From Geosiphon pyriformis (Eukaryota; Glomeromycota; Glomeromycetes; Archaeosporales; Geosiphonaceae), in the NCBI GenBank assembly GCA_016748015.1, contig JAAOMT010000003.1, positions 262,922 to 326,921 of the forward strand: a stretch of DNA of 64,000 bases. The letters are read 5' to 3'. Below the pieces are notes generated by a model. The model saw nothing but the letters and a program-made list of their open reading frames with translations, had not been told where the DNA came from and did no database searches. Numbering within the stretch: the first letter of the stretch is position 1; each line of letters opens with the position of its first letter. A program made the translations under genes and the position numbers. Below, in pieces: positions 12,401 through 22,672 of the stretch.

Positions 12401-14089
12401 ATATTTTTTTTTATGTAATAAGAACTGTATCTAAAATCAAACATAAATTCAAAATATTTAAAAGACAACTCAATATTAAATTACTACTATGCTTCTAAAA
12501 TTCATTAAAAATTCCAGACAGATTAACAATTTTATTATCAGACAAATTTTTGACTATGTATATTAATTTATCTAACTTGATGTTAATTATAATATCAGAA
12601 AATATTCTATTATCTACATGTTTTAAAGAGACATATTGGTTAGACTACAGGTTTAGTATTATTGTTAAAACATTTTATTTTCTAGTTCAATTTTTTATAA
12701 TTGTATCTATTTTGCTTTTTATCTCATTTGGCTCCAAAATTAATTTATTTTTAATTACCAAATAATTCAAAACAATTTTTTAAAAAGATGTTTCAAGATA
12801 TTTCTTATCATATAATCTTTGTTAATACAGAAATTTTCTATTTTTTTTTATAATTTTTCTAATTAAAAATAATTTCAAAGCTTTTAACTCCCAAAACTTA
12901 AACACATAATAACTTTTCTTAATCTTAAATAGATAACAAAAAATATTTTTCACTTTTATTTTGCTTTTAACTAAAGACTGTATTTTAAAAGTTTTTAATT
13001 CATTAACTTTTAATTACACTTGTATAAAATAATTAATTCTTATTATATTCTTAAAACAAAAAACTTTTATAATTTTAGAAACCAGAATTTCTAATCTGTA
13101 AAACTTAGATAACTGTTTATTTCTGAAAACTGTAAATTTATTGTATTATTATTTTAAAAAAACTTTTTTTGCAGAATCTACTAGAATATTTTTAAAAATT
13201 TTCTATATTATATTTATATTATCTTATTCAATTGTACTCTAAAAATCACCCATTTTTATGAACAACTTGAAAGATAATAACTGCTTAAAACAAAACTATT
13301 TAGTTTTATTAGTTTTATTAATTTCAAACTTTCAATAATTCTTATTTGTTTGCTTATAAATTAATTTTAGACATTTATTCAAAAAATTATCTAATCTAAT
13401 AAAGATTAAAACTGTCTTGTAATTTATATCAAAAAATACAAAAACATTAGATATTTTCTGATTTATCATTATTGTCAAAAAAATTTTATTACCAAAAATA
13501 TAATTAATTATTCTTTTAGAACTTTTTGAGTTGTTTTATATATAAAGTTTGGTAACAAAATTCTTAAAAAATAAGTTATGCAAACCCAAATTAAAATATT
13601 TCTTAAAAATAACACTATACTTAAAGTTATTTTTATTAAAATCATCTTTTAAAACTACATAAATATTGGTATTTACAGCTTTAGTTATAAAATTATTAAT
13701 GTTGTCTGTTTATAAAAACTTAATACTAGCTAAAACACTTATATATAGTCTAATAACAAAAATAAAAACTTTGTTTTTGAATAAAAACCAAACAGAAATA
13801 AGCTAATTAAGAATTTTTAAAACTTTGGAAGCATAATAAACCAGAGAGTTATTTACAATTAAAACAACTTTAAAACTTATGAAATTTTTATTTAAGTTAG
13901 AGTTGAATACATAAATTTTATCAAACTTATTTTTAATCTATAAATCGACTTTGATTTTAACTTGGTTTTTATAACAAACAAAACCAAATTGGCACAGTTA
14001 TTATATTATTTTACAATATCTTTCTGTTTAGTTTTATTGTTTATATCTTTAATATTGCAAATAGTAAACTTCTAAAAAAAATTGGTCAT
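9420..14089 (-). pseudogene. LINE-0 ORF2 relic
   Basis: Begins at ATG 14089-14087 with a sequence parallel to the ORF2 start of other copies (…FTICNIKDINN… for …FATCNVRGLNN…, then IKTKLK for TETKL). Further on, 11378-11193 reads LKLKANLLKNF…YNLKLFEQIQSE…FINFAN, collinear with the post-RT region of LINE-1 (LKFKAGLSQDF…YGLKTFKQIQAK…VCFAN). 11112-10930 matches the NNFL…RIFLGC block. No catalytic motif can be judged intact. Confidence 0.65.
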
Positions 14090-15265
14090 TAAGACACAAA
14101 AAATATTTTAGAGCATAAATTAATACATAACTGATTTAATCTTACTAAAACAGAAAAATAAATATTTTAAAAACAACTAATTTTAATTCTAAATCACTTA
14201 CTTTAATAGTCAAAACTTTAAAGCTGCTTATATTCAAATCTAAAGTTTTTTTTATTTTTAGTAGAAGAAAAAAAAATAATACTTGTAGATTATTTAAAAC
14301 TATATTTAAGTTTAAATTCAAATCTAAAATCACTAAATCTGCCAAGATAAAAGACAAAAAAATGAGAATAAAAACCAAAAACACTAATTTCATACCATTT
14401 AGTTTGTACATAATACCAAAAACTTAATTAGCCAGCAATTTTAGTGATTATTCTAAAAATACTAGCTGATTGCCAATCAAAGAAGTTTTTTAAAACTTAA
14501 AAAAATACTATTAAAGTAAAACATATTAGAAAATAAGAAACCAAAAAAAAAACTAAAACAAACATAAACAGGAACAACAATTAGAAAAACTATTTGTACT
14601 CAAGATTTATTACCAAAAACAACAGATTGAAAATTAGAAACATTTTTTTTTGCATAAAAATGAGTTAGCTAAAAACAATTTTTATTTAAAACAAACTTTT
14701 TATAAATTTTTGTTAAAACTAGAACAGCTGGTTTTAAAGAATTATACTTAAGAGATAAATAGCCAAAATATCCATATTTTTTATATTAAACCAAACTTAA
14801 TCTGGTTTAAAAAAGTTTTATATTACTTAAAATTGGCTCTGTGCAAAAAACTAATTCCAATTTCTTTTCCAAATCAAAACTAATTACAACATAATAAACT
14901 TTATTGCCAATTTCAAATAAATAATTAATAATACAAGTTTTTCTATTAGTCTTTTTTAACAAGACATCAAAATTATAAGCAGTTGTTTTTATTGGCAAAG
15001 TAAACAAAAATGCTTTAAACCAATCTTTTGATATTTCAAATATTATAATCTTTAATAATCTTTGCAATATATACTAAATTTTTTCTGATTAAAAATAATT
15101 ATTTTAATACTAACTAATTAGCTTAACTTGATTTAATAAACTTTACTATAGTTTTTTATCATAACTTAATTAATTGTAATCAGATTAACACAATTTGACC
15201 AAACTTGAAAAGAATTACAATAATTATTTTTTTTAATGTATTTATAAAAATTTTTTTATAACTAC
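14089..15265 (-). pseudogene. LINE-0 ORF1 (RRM-containing, 5'-truncated)
   Basis: Readable blocks match ORF1 of LINE-5. Around 15200, FGQIVLI then LQLIKL corresponds to FGEIKSI then IQLIRI. At 15067-14807, FKAFLFTLPIKTTAY and KTCIINYLF match FKALLFILSVKTTAH and KTCIINYLF. At 14270-14180, SSFKVLTIKV matches the coiled coil that ends every ORF1. The frame terminates in TAATG at 14087-14091, which shares its middle A with the ORF2 start. Most Arg, Gln and Trp codons have become stops or A/T-rich codons. Confidence 0.75.
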
Positions 15266-15578
15266 TGTTACTGGAGGTTTTTGGTTTCTTTTTAGCTCTT
15301 GTATGTTTGTTGTAATGCTGTTAATTTACGATTATGAGAAGTGTTTGAACCTCCGATAACTGAATTTTATCTTCAAATTATCTCCTATAATTTGAACTGC
15401 TGGGCTTATAAGTGGAATGGCCAATTCTGTGCCAGTTGCTTCATGTAGTTATGTTGTAGTAAATGTCAACTTTTTCCCAGGAATTGCTCATCTGGAAGCT
15501 CACTAAAAATGTGTAGTTACTTTGCTGTGAAAGTCAACTCTTCTACAGGAATCTTGTCTGTAGGCTACCCTAATGATT
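15266..15578 (-). repeat. LTR family A, fragment (3' part of element A's 3' LTR)
   Basis: Collinear and nearly identical to the first 313 bp of the complete LTR at 26739-27728, starting with the same terminal TGTTAC. The similarity stops exactly at the adapter at 15579. A full LTR of this family is ~990 bp, so roughly 675 bp are missing, together with the polypurine tract and the end of integrase. The four bases before it are CTAC, as at the other copy. Confidence 0.85.
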
Positions 15579-15597
15579 CTGTCTCTTATACACATCT
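15579..15597. other. Nextera/Tn5 mosaic-end adapter (sequencing artefact)
   Basis: The 19 bases CTGTCTCTTATACACATCT are the exact reverse complement of the Tn5 mosaic end used in Nextera libraries. Read on the minus strand they put the familiar artefact peptide MCIRDR into the integrase frame. The sequence sits precisely where LTR similarity ends and integrase coding begins, so this is a chimeric join made during library preparation or assembly and is not biology. Confidence 0.97.
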
Positions 15598-16880
15598 CTA
15601 AGATTTTGTCATCAAGTCTTAGCTTGTATGATCCATTGCCTAAGACTTCATGGATAAAAAATGGTCCATCCCATTTATTTTCAAATTTCTCACTCCATTG
15701 TTTTTCAGCTTTAGTTTTGTGTAAGAGAACTTTGTTTTCAATTTTAAATCTATTGGTAACTGGAGGCAATTTGTCATTATGCCATTCTTTTTGTTGAGCT
15801 TGGGAGTGTTTAATATAGGTGGCTGCTATTTGTTGTTTTCTTTCCAATGTACTAAGCAATATGTAGGCTCTTCATTGTAGTGTTTCTTGAAAGTTGTCTT
15901 TATTAATTGGTTGTATTGGGTATGTTTCCATTGTAAAACTAATTGGTAACGTTGCTGTTCTTCTATAAGTTAAATCAAATGGTGTGTGTTTTGTGGTATT
16001 TTGTTTTAGTGTTTTATATGCTAGTAACACTGATGGAATAAAAAGATCTCATTCTTGCTCAAAATCAGTTGAAACTTTGGCTAATGATTTACACAATGTT
16101 CTGTTGAAATGTTCTACAAGTCCATTTGTTTGTGGATAGTAGGGCAAAAATAATGGTCTCTTGACATTAAATCGTCCACAAATTTTTTGGATTAAATTGT
16201 TTACGAAATGTGTTCCTTGATCAGATAAAAGTTCTATTGGGCATCTATGTCTACAAATAATGTCTTCATAGATGAAGTTTGCTACTGATTTCACATCTAC
16301 TCATTGAATGGCTTAGGCTTTAGGCCATTTGGTGAGATAGTCTATAGCTACTGCAATATAACAGTTTCCTTGGTTTGTGATAGGGAGTGGTCCGACTAAA
16401 TTGATACCAACTCAGTTAAAAGGCTGTCCAACTTTGATTGGGTTTAAAGGTTCTGTAGGGCAAGTTCCTTCTTTTCTTTGATAACTATCACAAGATTTAA
16501 TGTATTCATGAATGTCTTTTCTTATTTGAGGCCAAAAATAATATTTTAGTGTTCTCTGGGTGGTGCTGTCTTTTTCTAGGTGTGCTGATGAAGGGTCTGA
16601 GTACATGTTATATAAAATAGTTTCTTTTTTATGTTCTTGTATTAATCTGAGTGGATTGTCTGGATTTCTGAAGTTTCGATAATAAAAATTGTTGTTGTGT
16701 AAAAAGTATTGTTTGGCTTGTTGTTGTAACCAATGTTCTTTATCTGAGGACCAATCTGTTGGGATTTTTAATGTCTCCAAATATTGTTTAAGATTGTTGT
16801 AGTTTTCAGAGTTTATTGTTTGTTGTTTTGTTGTTAATTCAAATGGGTGTTGGTTTTGTATTTTAATCTTTTCTCATTCT
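15598..16880 (-). pseudogene. Element A integrase, cut at the adapter
   Basis: Zinc-binding region at 16.62-16.46 kb (SAHLEKD…CDSYQRK, with the last Cys replaced by Tyr). The catalytic core has INLVGPL (first Asp to Asn), LSDQGTHFVN (second Asp kept) and NGLVEHFNRTL (Glu kept). The C-terminal domain contains KWDGPFFIHEVLG and KLRLDDKIL. After DDKIL the frame runs into the adapter, giving the artefact MCIRDR and then LTR translation. A Trp conserved in element B (KEWDLFIP) is TGA here. Confidence 0.88.
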
Positions 16881-18420
16881 TGAGAGACAATCAACATTAG
16901 TATAGAGTTTTCCTGGTTTGTGGTGTACAATATAACAGTAGTTGGCTAAAAATCTTGTCCATCAGGTTTGTTTGGTGTTCAGCTGAGTGTTTTTGTTCTA
17001 AAGCCATTTGAGTCCAATATTATCAGTGATAATATCGAATTCTTTGGGTCTGAAGTAAAGGTTGAAGTGATGTAGGGCCCAAATTACTGCTGCAGTTTTT
17101 AATTCTGTTGCAAAGTAGTTTTTTTCAGCTGGTTTTAATGTTTTGCTAGCATAAGCAATTACTTGCTCATTTCTATTGTCATCTAACTGTAATAAAATAG
17201 CACCAAAGACAGTATAAGAGGCATTTGTTGCTAACCAAAATCAGTTGCTGAAATCTAAGTAAGCGAGAATTGGAGCTGTCATTAGTTTTTTTTTAAGGAT
17301 TTCAAATGCGTTTTGGTGTTCAGTAGTCCATTTGTATTCGACGTTTTTGGTGGTAAGCTGGTTGAGAGGTTTTGCGATTTTTGGAAATCCTTCGATAAAC
17401 TTCCAATAGTAGGAGGCTAACCTTATAAATCCTCTTAGTTCTGTAGTGTTTTAAGGAGTTTTGAAGTTTTTGACAGTGCTGATTTTTTTAGAGTCCAGTT
17501 TGATTTCATCTTTACTAACAATGTAACCAAGAAAGGCCAAGCTTGTTTTTCTAAAGTAGTATTTTTTGATGTTGAGTTTCAGTTTTGCTTTTTGTAATTG
17601 TTGAAAAACTTCTCGCAGGTGTTTTAAGTATAATTCAAATAATGGAGAATAAACATCAGTATTGTTAAGATAAACGACTACTGACTTCCAAAGAAGTCCT
17701 TTGTACACAATATCCATTAATCTCTGAAATGTTGCTGGTGTATTGCATAATTCAAAAGGCATTACATTGAATTCGTAGTTTCCTCCTTGGGTTGTAAAGG
17801 CTGTTTTGGGACAATCTTTGGGGTCCATGGCAACTTGCCAATATTCGCTTTCTAGATTTAGTGTTGAAAAGTATTTGGCCTTTTCAAGAGCATCCAACAT
17901 ATCATCAATTCGGGGAAAAAAATAGGCATCTCCAATGGTGATACTGTTGAGTTGTCAATAATCAACACAAAATCATATCTTTCCATTTTTTTTTTAACTA
18001 AGACCACAGATGAGGCTCATAGACTCATTGATGATTGGATAAGCCCATTGTTGAGCATCCATTGTACTTCTTTGCAGATAAATTGGTGGCTTTCTGGAGC
18101 AACTTGGTAGGCTTGTTGTCACCTTGGTTTGATATCTCCTGTATAGATTTGGTGTTGGACCAAATTGGTTCTTCTTAAGTCATTGTTGTTTTTGGCAAAG
18201 ATATCAGCAAATTCTGCAATTAGCTTTTTGAGTTGGCTCTGTTGTTATGGTTCAAGTTGTCCCATGTTGATTTGAGATAGTTTTTCCATGACAACATGGT
18301 AGTTTTCAGAGCTGGGGTTTGGGTTGATTTTTGGTAGTAAATGTCCAATAATTTCAGAGAAATTGGGAACTGTTTGGGGTAATTTTTGTTGAAAGATATT
18401 ATTGTGAATAACTCCAATTT
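16880..18420 (-). pseudogene. Element A reverse transcriptase and RNase H
   Basis: The RT begins near 18260 with a typical gypsy entry (VQHQIYTGDIKPR, then VVLVKKK and FCVDY). The palm at 17900-17451 has STLNLESEYWQVAM and NVMPFELCNTPATFQRLMD, but the active-site box reads YLNN where YLDD is expected, so both catalytic Asp are gone. RNase H follows (LATNAS, TELKTAAVIWALHHFNLY, DIITDN), also with its first Asp changed to Asn. Stops occur at 17.46, 17.24, 16.99 and 16.96 kb. Confidence 0.85.
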
Positions 18421-18700
18421 CTAAGTTATTTAATAAAACTATGAGGAAATTGTTGGAATTATAAAAAATAACTCAGATTTTCTTTGTTTCTTCTGGAATA
18501 TAAATGTTTGGGATCGAGATATTATGTTCCAAGCAGATTTGTTCATTGGACTCAAAAATTTGTTGTGTGGTTGTTGGCTTTTCACAAGTGTAAATTTCAG
18601 GCTGTTCTCTAAAGGGTGAAATGGTAATTGGTTATAGAAGTTGTAAAATCTGGTGAGATTTTTTCTGTTCGTTGAGGGCTATGTTTACTGGAATTGTGAA
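18420..18700 (-). other. Element A linker between dUTPase and RT
   Basis: Continuation of the polyprotein frame past the TGA (FTIPVNIALNEQ…), with segments such as ISIPNIYIPEETKK. No domain is recognised. Element C contains the start of the same linker at the right edge of the window. Confidence 0.5.
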
Positions 18701-19648
18701 TCATTCAGTTGAACCAAAATCTTGGGTTTCTCTTTCACTTTTTTCCAATAGTTCTCTTTGATTGACTAATTGTAAACCTGAAATGTTAATTAAGAGTAAA
18801 TAAATGGCTTGGGCAATTTTCTTGGCATGTTTAATCTTAAATGACTTGTCAGTTTTGTTTTGGAGTATTACTGTTATGTCACCAGTATATCTAGCATCGA
18901 TTATTTCTCCTTTGACATTGATTCTTTTGCTTGTCAGAGAGGACTGGGAGGCAATTTGAACCATTGCTCCTGGTGGGATTTCGAGAGCAATTTTGAGGTT
19001 GATTTTTGTGAGAAATTTGGGTTTGAGAATAAGAGTATTTTTGTCTGGATATCTTAGATCATATCCAGCATCAATTTCATGTGCTTTTTTGGGTTTTATT
19101 CCTTGTCCATTGTTGTTGAAGTATTTGAGTTGTAAGACAAGCTGATTTTCGATGAGATAGATGGGTGTTGTTTCAATTTTTTCTGTTGCTTCAGGTTTTC
19201 CAAATTCAATTTTGTATTCATCACTTTCGCTGGGCAAGAGAATGCTAAGAGTGTAGCATTCAGAACACCATTGTTCATCACAAGGCATTATGTATTCTTT
19301 ACATAATTTAATGTTCATTTGTTCTAACTGTTGAGCTTAAGCTTCTTTAGTCAGGTAGGTGTGACTTGCAATTTGATGGTACACTTCTACTTCATCTTCA
19401 TAATTGAATCCAGTTAATTCCATGATGTATTCAATGTATTCTGCTTCTTTCATTTGACGAACATCTTCTTTGGTAGCTTTATTAACTAATGCCATTGCTA
19501 GGTCAAAAATCATCTCAGCATCATGGGGGTAATGATAAAGTTTGTTAAAAGCATTATTGTATGCTGCATTAAAAAGTGTTTTTCTTTTGACTTTTTCTGA
19601 AATTGATAAAGCATATTGGCAGGTTTGATTGCAGATTCCTCCTCTCAT
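18701..19648 (-). pseudogene. Element A helical linker, cysteine motif and dUTPase
   Basis: One frame broken by a single TAA at 19334-19336. The first ~100 residues are a helical, charged domain I do not recognise. Next comes LCKEYIM…CSEC, matching LCQHCLI…CDNC in element C. The last ~150 residues carry the five trimeric dUTPase motifs: AGYDLR (1), QSSLTSK (2), GEIIDARYTGDI (3), KKIAQAI (4) and QDFGST (5). The enzyme hydrolyses dUTP and limits uracil incorporation during reverse transcription. The frame ends at TGA where Trp is likely, followed by FTIPVNIA as in element C. Confidence 0.88.
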
Positions 19649-19659
19649 TGCTACATCAA

Positions 19660-19900
19660 TCTAATTGCATTCTTCCAGTAGCATATCTCCACAAGTCAAA
19701 CAAGAAGTGTTGTCCTATTTTCTGCTTTTTTTTATTAGATGGCCCCATTGTTTTCTGTGATAAGCTTTGCAGTAATAACAAGTATAATTTTTATATTCTT
19801 CTTTAGGTAAAATGCAGGCTCCCATTGAGGAGAGTTTCTTGTGGCAGTTTTTGCATTTGAGTGGAATATAAGAGTGTTATTTCTTTGGTTCTGGTTTAGA
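19660..19900 (-). pseudogene. Element A cysteine-cluster domain between protease and dUTPase
   Basis: Minus-strand reading: KCKNCHKKLSSMGA, then ~12 residues, TCYYCKAYHRKQWG, ~17 residues, SCLTCGDMLLEEC. This gives three CxxC knuckles, enough for one or two zinc ribbons. The collinear region of element C (62.60-62.79 kb) keeps KKLSSMGA, YYCKPCYRK and SCLACDKWL. The domain is therefore a shared part of the family and not a chance reading. I know no named family for it; nucleic-acid binding is only a guess. Confidence 0.6.
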
Positions 19901-20109
19901 ATATGAGATGTTCCATCCAGGGGTTTCTGGTTCCTCTGGATATGAGTTTGTTGCAAAATATGTTTGCTCAGTTTCTTCAACCCAGTTAGATGTTGATTCA
20001 AGTGCCATAAATATTTTGACTACAGGCTTTTCTTCCTCTCCTTCAAATTTGAAAACAGGAGCTTTCTCTGATTGTTTGTTGAATGTACCACAAATAGTGG
20101 GTATTCAGA

Positions 20110-20640
20110 CATGTTGTCCTTGATAGGAGAGTTGTAATTCTTGGGTTTTTCAGTCTAATTTTGCATTGGCTTTTTGGAGCCAATCATTTCCGACAAGGAC
20201 TTGATACTGAGGCGTATCTATTACAAGAACTTTAACTGGAATGGTGATTCCATCAAGAGTGAACAGAAAATTGTCAATTTCTCCTACTGGAGTCTTTTTC
20301 ATGCCATCGGCAGTAACAATTACTGTTTGAGCTGGTCAGTCAACATTTCTCTTTAACTGTTGCATTAACTGGTAGGTGATGATGCTTCCGGCAGATCCAC
20401 TGTTTAGAATCAAGCGAATTGCCTTTCCTTTGACTTCTGCTTCAGTATATATAGCAGTGATTGTTTTTTGTTTATTGGCAGCTGCATTGCTAAGCAGGAA
20501 TGGTAACTTATTTGCTTTGAACTCAAAAGGAAATATATCTGAAAGGTTGGCATTTTCAGCAATTCTGGCTGGTGGGATTGTGGTAGGAGTATAGAAAGGG
20601 TTTTGTTGTCATGCTACAGCTCTACTTTCTGAGAGTGCAG
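20110..20640 (-). pseudogene. Element A aspartic protease (retropepsin-like)
   Basis: At ~20430-20380 the minus strand reads IRLILNSGSAGSIIT, a retropepsin active-site loop in which the catalytic Asp is replaced by Asn. About 75 residues on comes VLVGNDWLQKANAKLD, the conserved C-terminal flap/dimer motif of gypsy proteases (compare LIGNDWLVKTNAILDW in element C). Enzyme activity should be lost. The frame is continuous except for isolated stops at Trp-like positions. Confidence 0.75.
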
Positions 20641-21219
20641 TATGGTGAAAATCCTGTTCTTTAGGTATTGTAAGATAGCTAGGTTGAGTATGATAATGGG
20701 TGAGTCTTGGCTGAACTGGATTTCAGGGAACTAATTAGTTATTTGGGTTGATTCTGTTGTTGTTTGTTGTGAATCGGTTTTGTGGTGCAAATTGGTTTTG
20801 TTGAACCAATCTTCGAGCAGGTACTTGGTAATGTTAAATGGGTTGTCGATACTGTTGTTGCATTGGCTGTGGAGCAGGTTGATAGTAGTCAGTTTAATAT
20901 TACAGTCTTGGTGGATAGTAAGCTGGTGGTAGTGGTAGTTGGTAATAAGATTGTTGTGGCGAAGGATAACATTGATTACTCCTGTTTTGTTAGTCTCATT
21001 GTAGCTTTCTGCAATCTCTTTTCTAGTGGCCAGGGATTCCACAGTAATGGCAATTCTGAGGCTGGTTATTAGAGGATGATACAAAGTTGTTTTGATTCCG
21101 TCTTTGGGGTGGTTGATATCTTTGGGATTGCTGTTGTTGTTGGTTGGTGAAATAGTTTTCGACTTTCTTTGTGAGTTGGTCAATTTTCTTTTCAGCTGCT
21201 GAACTGGTCTCTTCAATGG
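20640..21219 (-). pseudogene. Element A gag, C-terminal part with CCHC knuckle
   Basis: The reading frame runs from the LTR B boundary through EKKIDQLTKKVENYF, a Gln-rich stretch, and a nucleocapsid-type knuckle at ~21050-21010 (C-HY-C-GIPG-H-xKRD-C). The residue after the His is TAG where Trp would fit. A long Gln/Pro/Tyr-rich tail follows, typical of gag ends. The N-terminal capsid region is missing because of the LTR B insertion. Confidence 0.7.
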
Positions 21220-22109
21220 TGTTACGGGATGGTTTTCTTGTTATATTTAATTGCTGATATCCCACTTTAATTGCAATCAGTCTTTCATGAGTTCCTCAAT
21301 TCTATTTGTGTGATAATGTCACTGTTACACTGAAGGCTTTCTTTTTACTGTTGCAATGTAAGTTATTTTTTAATTCTTGATTGTGGTGTGTGTTTATGTA
21401 CTCCTTTTCAGAGGCTGAACTGAAATTTACCCACTGTCTGGGGTCTTCTCTGAAGCTATCCTTACAATTGCCTGATGTGTTTCTCTAATCTAGAAACACA
21501 GAATGTTAATGGTCTTTAGCACTTTTCTAATTCTTACAATAAAGCTTTTATCAATTAGTAACAACGTGAATAATCTTGATCAAGGATTATTCTTCCAAGG
21601 GATTCAGTTGATAAATGATAGTTTCATTCAATAAATAATACAAGTAAGTTTCTTAATACTTTGGGTTGTGATAGTTCTGTTTTAAATATTTTTTTTCATT
21701 TCTTTTTGATTTTTAAAGGTTTCTTGGGATATTTAATTTGAAAGTATGATTTAAAGTAGAGTTTGTTGGATAAAATTGGATCTGTTGCTTGATAAGTTAT
21801 GATTTTTATTACTTGATTGATTATTTCCCAATATTAAAACTACTGTATATATACATGTTTGTAGTTCTATGAGAAAATACTTTCTTTTTGATATTTCAAC
21901 CTGGTGTTTGCTGTTATCACCAGTTGGTGTTAGCTGCTATTGTAAACTGGTGCTTGCTACTATCACAAGATAGTGTTTGCTACTATCGCGAAATGGTGTT
22001 TGCTACTATATTAATTATTACCTTTCTAAGATTATTACTGTGCTATATTATGATTGAATAGTTTGTATTATTTTTATGATTCTTTTTGCTAAATTCTTAA
22101 ACCATAACA
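21220..22109 (-). repeat. LTR family B (3' LTR of element B)
   Basis: 890 bp from TGTTACGG to CCATAACA on the plus strand, so terminal inverted TGTTA/TAACA ends. It matches the solo LTR at 47272-48053 along its whole length. A polypurine tract lies directly beside it at 22110-22124, which makes it the 3' LTR of the minus-strand element B. A TATA-like palindrome TGTATATATACA is at 21844-21855. Its left end abuts element A gag coding sequence, so it is nested in element A. Confidence 0.88.
21902..22016. repeat. 23-bp minisatellite inside LTR B, five units
   Basis: Five adjacent 23-bp units with core TGGTGTTTGCTACTATC, starting at 21902, 21925, 21948, 21971 and 21994. The solo LTR at 47.87 kb has four. 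Confidence 0.85.
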
Positions 22110-22124
22110 TTATCCCCTCCTTTC
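22110..22124 (-). promoter_or_regulatory. Polypurine tract of element B
   Basis: Minus-strand GAAAGGAGGGGATAA immediately upstream of the LTR's TGTTATGG end, the expected position for plus-strand DNA priming. Confidence 0.8.
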
Positions 22125-22672
22125 AAGATTGAGCTTCGTCGAAATCGAAGTTAATTTTTTCATTAAATTCTAAGTTACTATAGTGATTCAATACTATGTT
22201 ATTAATTTGTTGTTGTAATTCTTGAAATTGCGAGTTGGTAAGTCGTCCAATACTGTTGGTTGTTATTATGTTCATGGTTGGGTCCAACAATAATTTGTGA
22301 CAGTTTTTAAATGCTTTGAAAATTCTGTAAACTGTTTTTGAATGGAATGTAGTGTTGGTTTTTCCAATGAAAGGTTCTAATAGTTGGATAGTTGTTTTGT
22401 CAAACACTCTAGTTGAGTCTTTTGAGTATAATGTTTGTATGTTCAAGNNNNNNNNNNNNNNNNNNNNTTCTTTTTATGTATGTTATTTTGGAGCTATTAA
22501 CTGTGATTTCTAGATCGGATTTTAATTGTTGTAAGCTTTCAACTAATTGTTGAGTTATATTGTTGATGTTTTCTGGAATAAGTATCATTGTTTTAATTTT
22601 GACTGTTATTTTGGAATTTTTTGCATGTGTTTTTATGGTTGTTAAATCATTTTTGCTGTGATCTAAGATTAA
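22125..22672 (-). CDS. Extra ORF between integrase and 3' LTR of element B
   Basis: After the integrase stop the minus-strand frame stays open for 68 codons to the N gap at 22467. Beyond the gap it is open for another 107 codons, ending at 22123 beside the polypurine tract. Recognisable pieces include INNITQQLVESLQQLKSDLE (helical) and SQFQELQQQINNIVLNHYSN (helical). It has no membrane segment or signal peptide, so nothing suggests an envelope protein. It may be a third ORF or a C-terminal extension of pol. Function unknown. Confidence 0.5.
22448..22467. other. Assembly gap, 20 N
   Basis: Exactly 20 N inside the extra ORF of element B. The fixed size suggests a placeholder, so the true length is unknown. 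Confidence 0.99.

Larger units (their letters stand above)
9291..15265 (-). mobile_element. LINE-0: strongly AT-decayed LINE, 5' end removed by an LTR element
   Basis: A minus-strand LINE of the same family as the others, recognisable only by piecewise protein similarity. Order on the minus strand: ORF1 RRM (15.24 kb), ORF1 end/ORF2 start (14089), endonuclease (~13.9-13.2 kb), reverse transcriptase, RNase H region (11.4-10 kb), and a 3' UTR motif at ~9.41 kb with a TTATAT…ATATAA hairpin at 9385-9405. The sequence begins abruptly, mid-RRM, at 15265, where an LTR starts. Its 5' part should therefore lie beyond the inserted element, but it is not seen in the window. Confidence 0.75.
15598..21219 (-). 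mobile_element. Gypsy/Ty3-like element A with dUTPase (internal region)
   Basis: Order on the minus strand: gag remnant, aspartic protease, cysteine cluster, helical linker, second cysteine motif, dUTPase, linker, reverse transcriptase, RNase H, integrase. Protease-RT-RNase H-integrase order defines the Ty3/gypsy type; the dUTPase lies between protease and RT. The 5' end is cut at 21219 where LTR B begins inside gag. The 3' end is cut by the adapter junction. Many stops lie at expected Trp, Arg and Gln codons, and key Asp residues are lost in protease, RT and integrase. Confidence 0.88.

Noticed and set aside
15503-15859. The 118-residue minus-strand protein at the integrase end
   Set aside because: Its last ~35 residues are translated adapter and LTR. 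Only the integrase part is real.
20731-21216. 161-residue minus-strand frame over element A gag
   Set aside because: It is an alternative frame. The zinc knuckle and the continuity with the protease are in the other frame.
22125-22672. Envelope gene in element B
   Set aside because: The position suits env, but there is no signal peptide, membrane segment or furin-like site.
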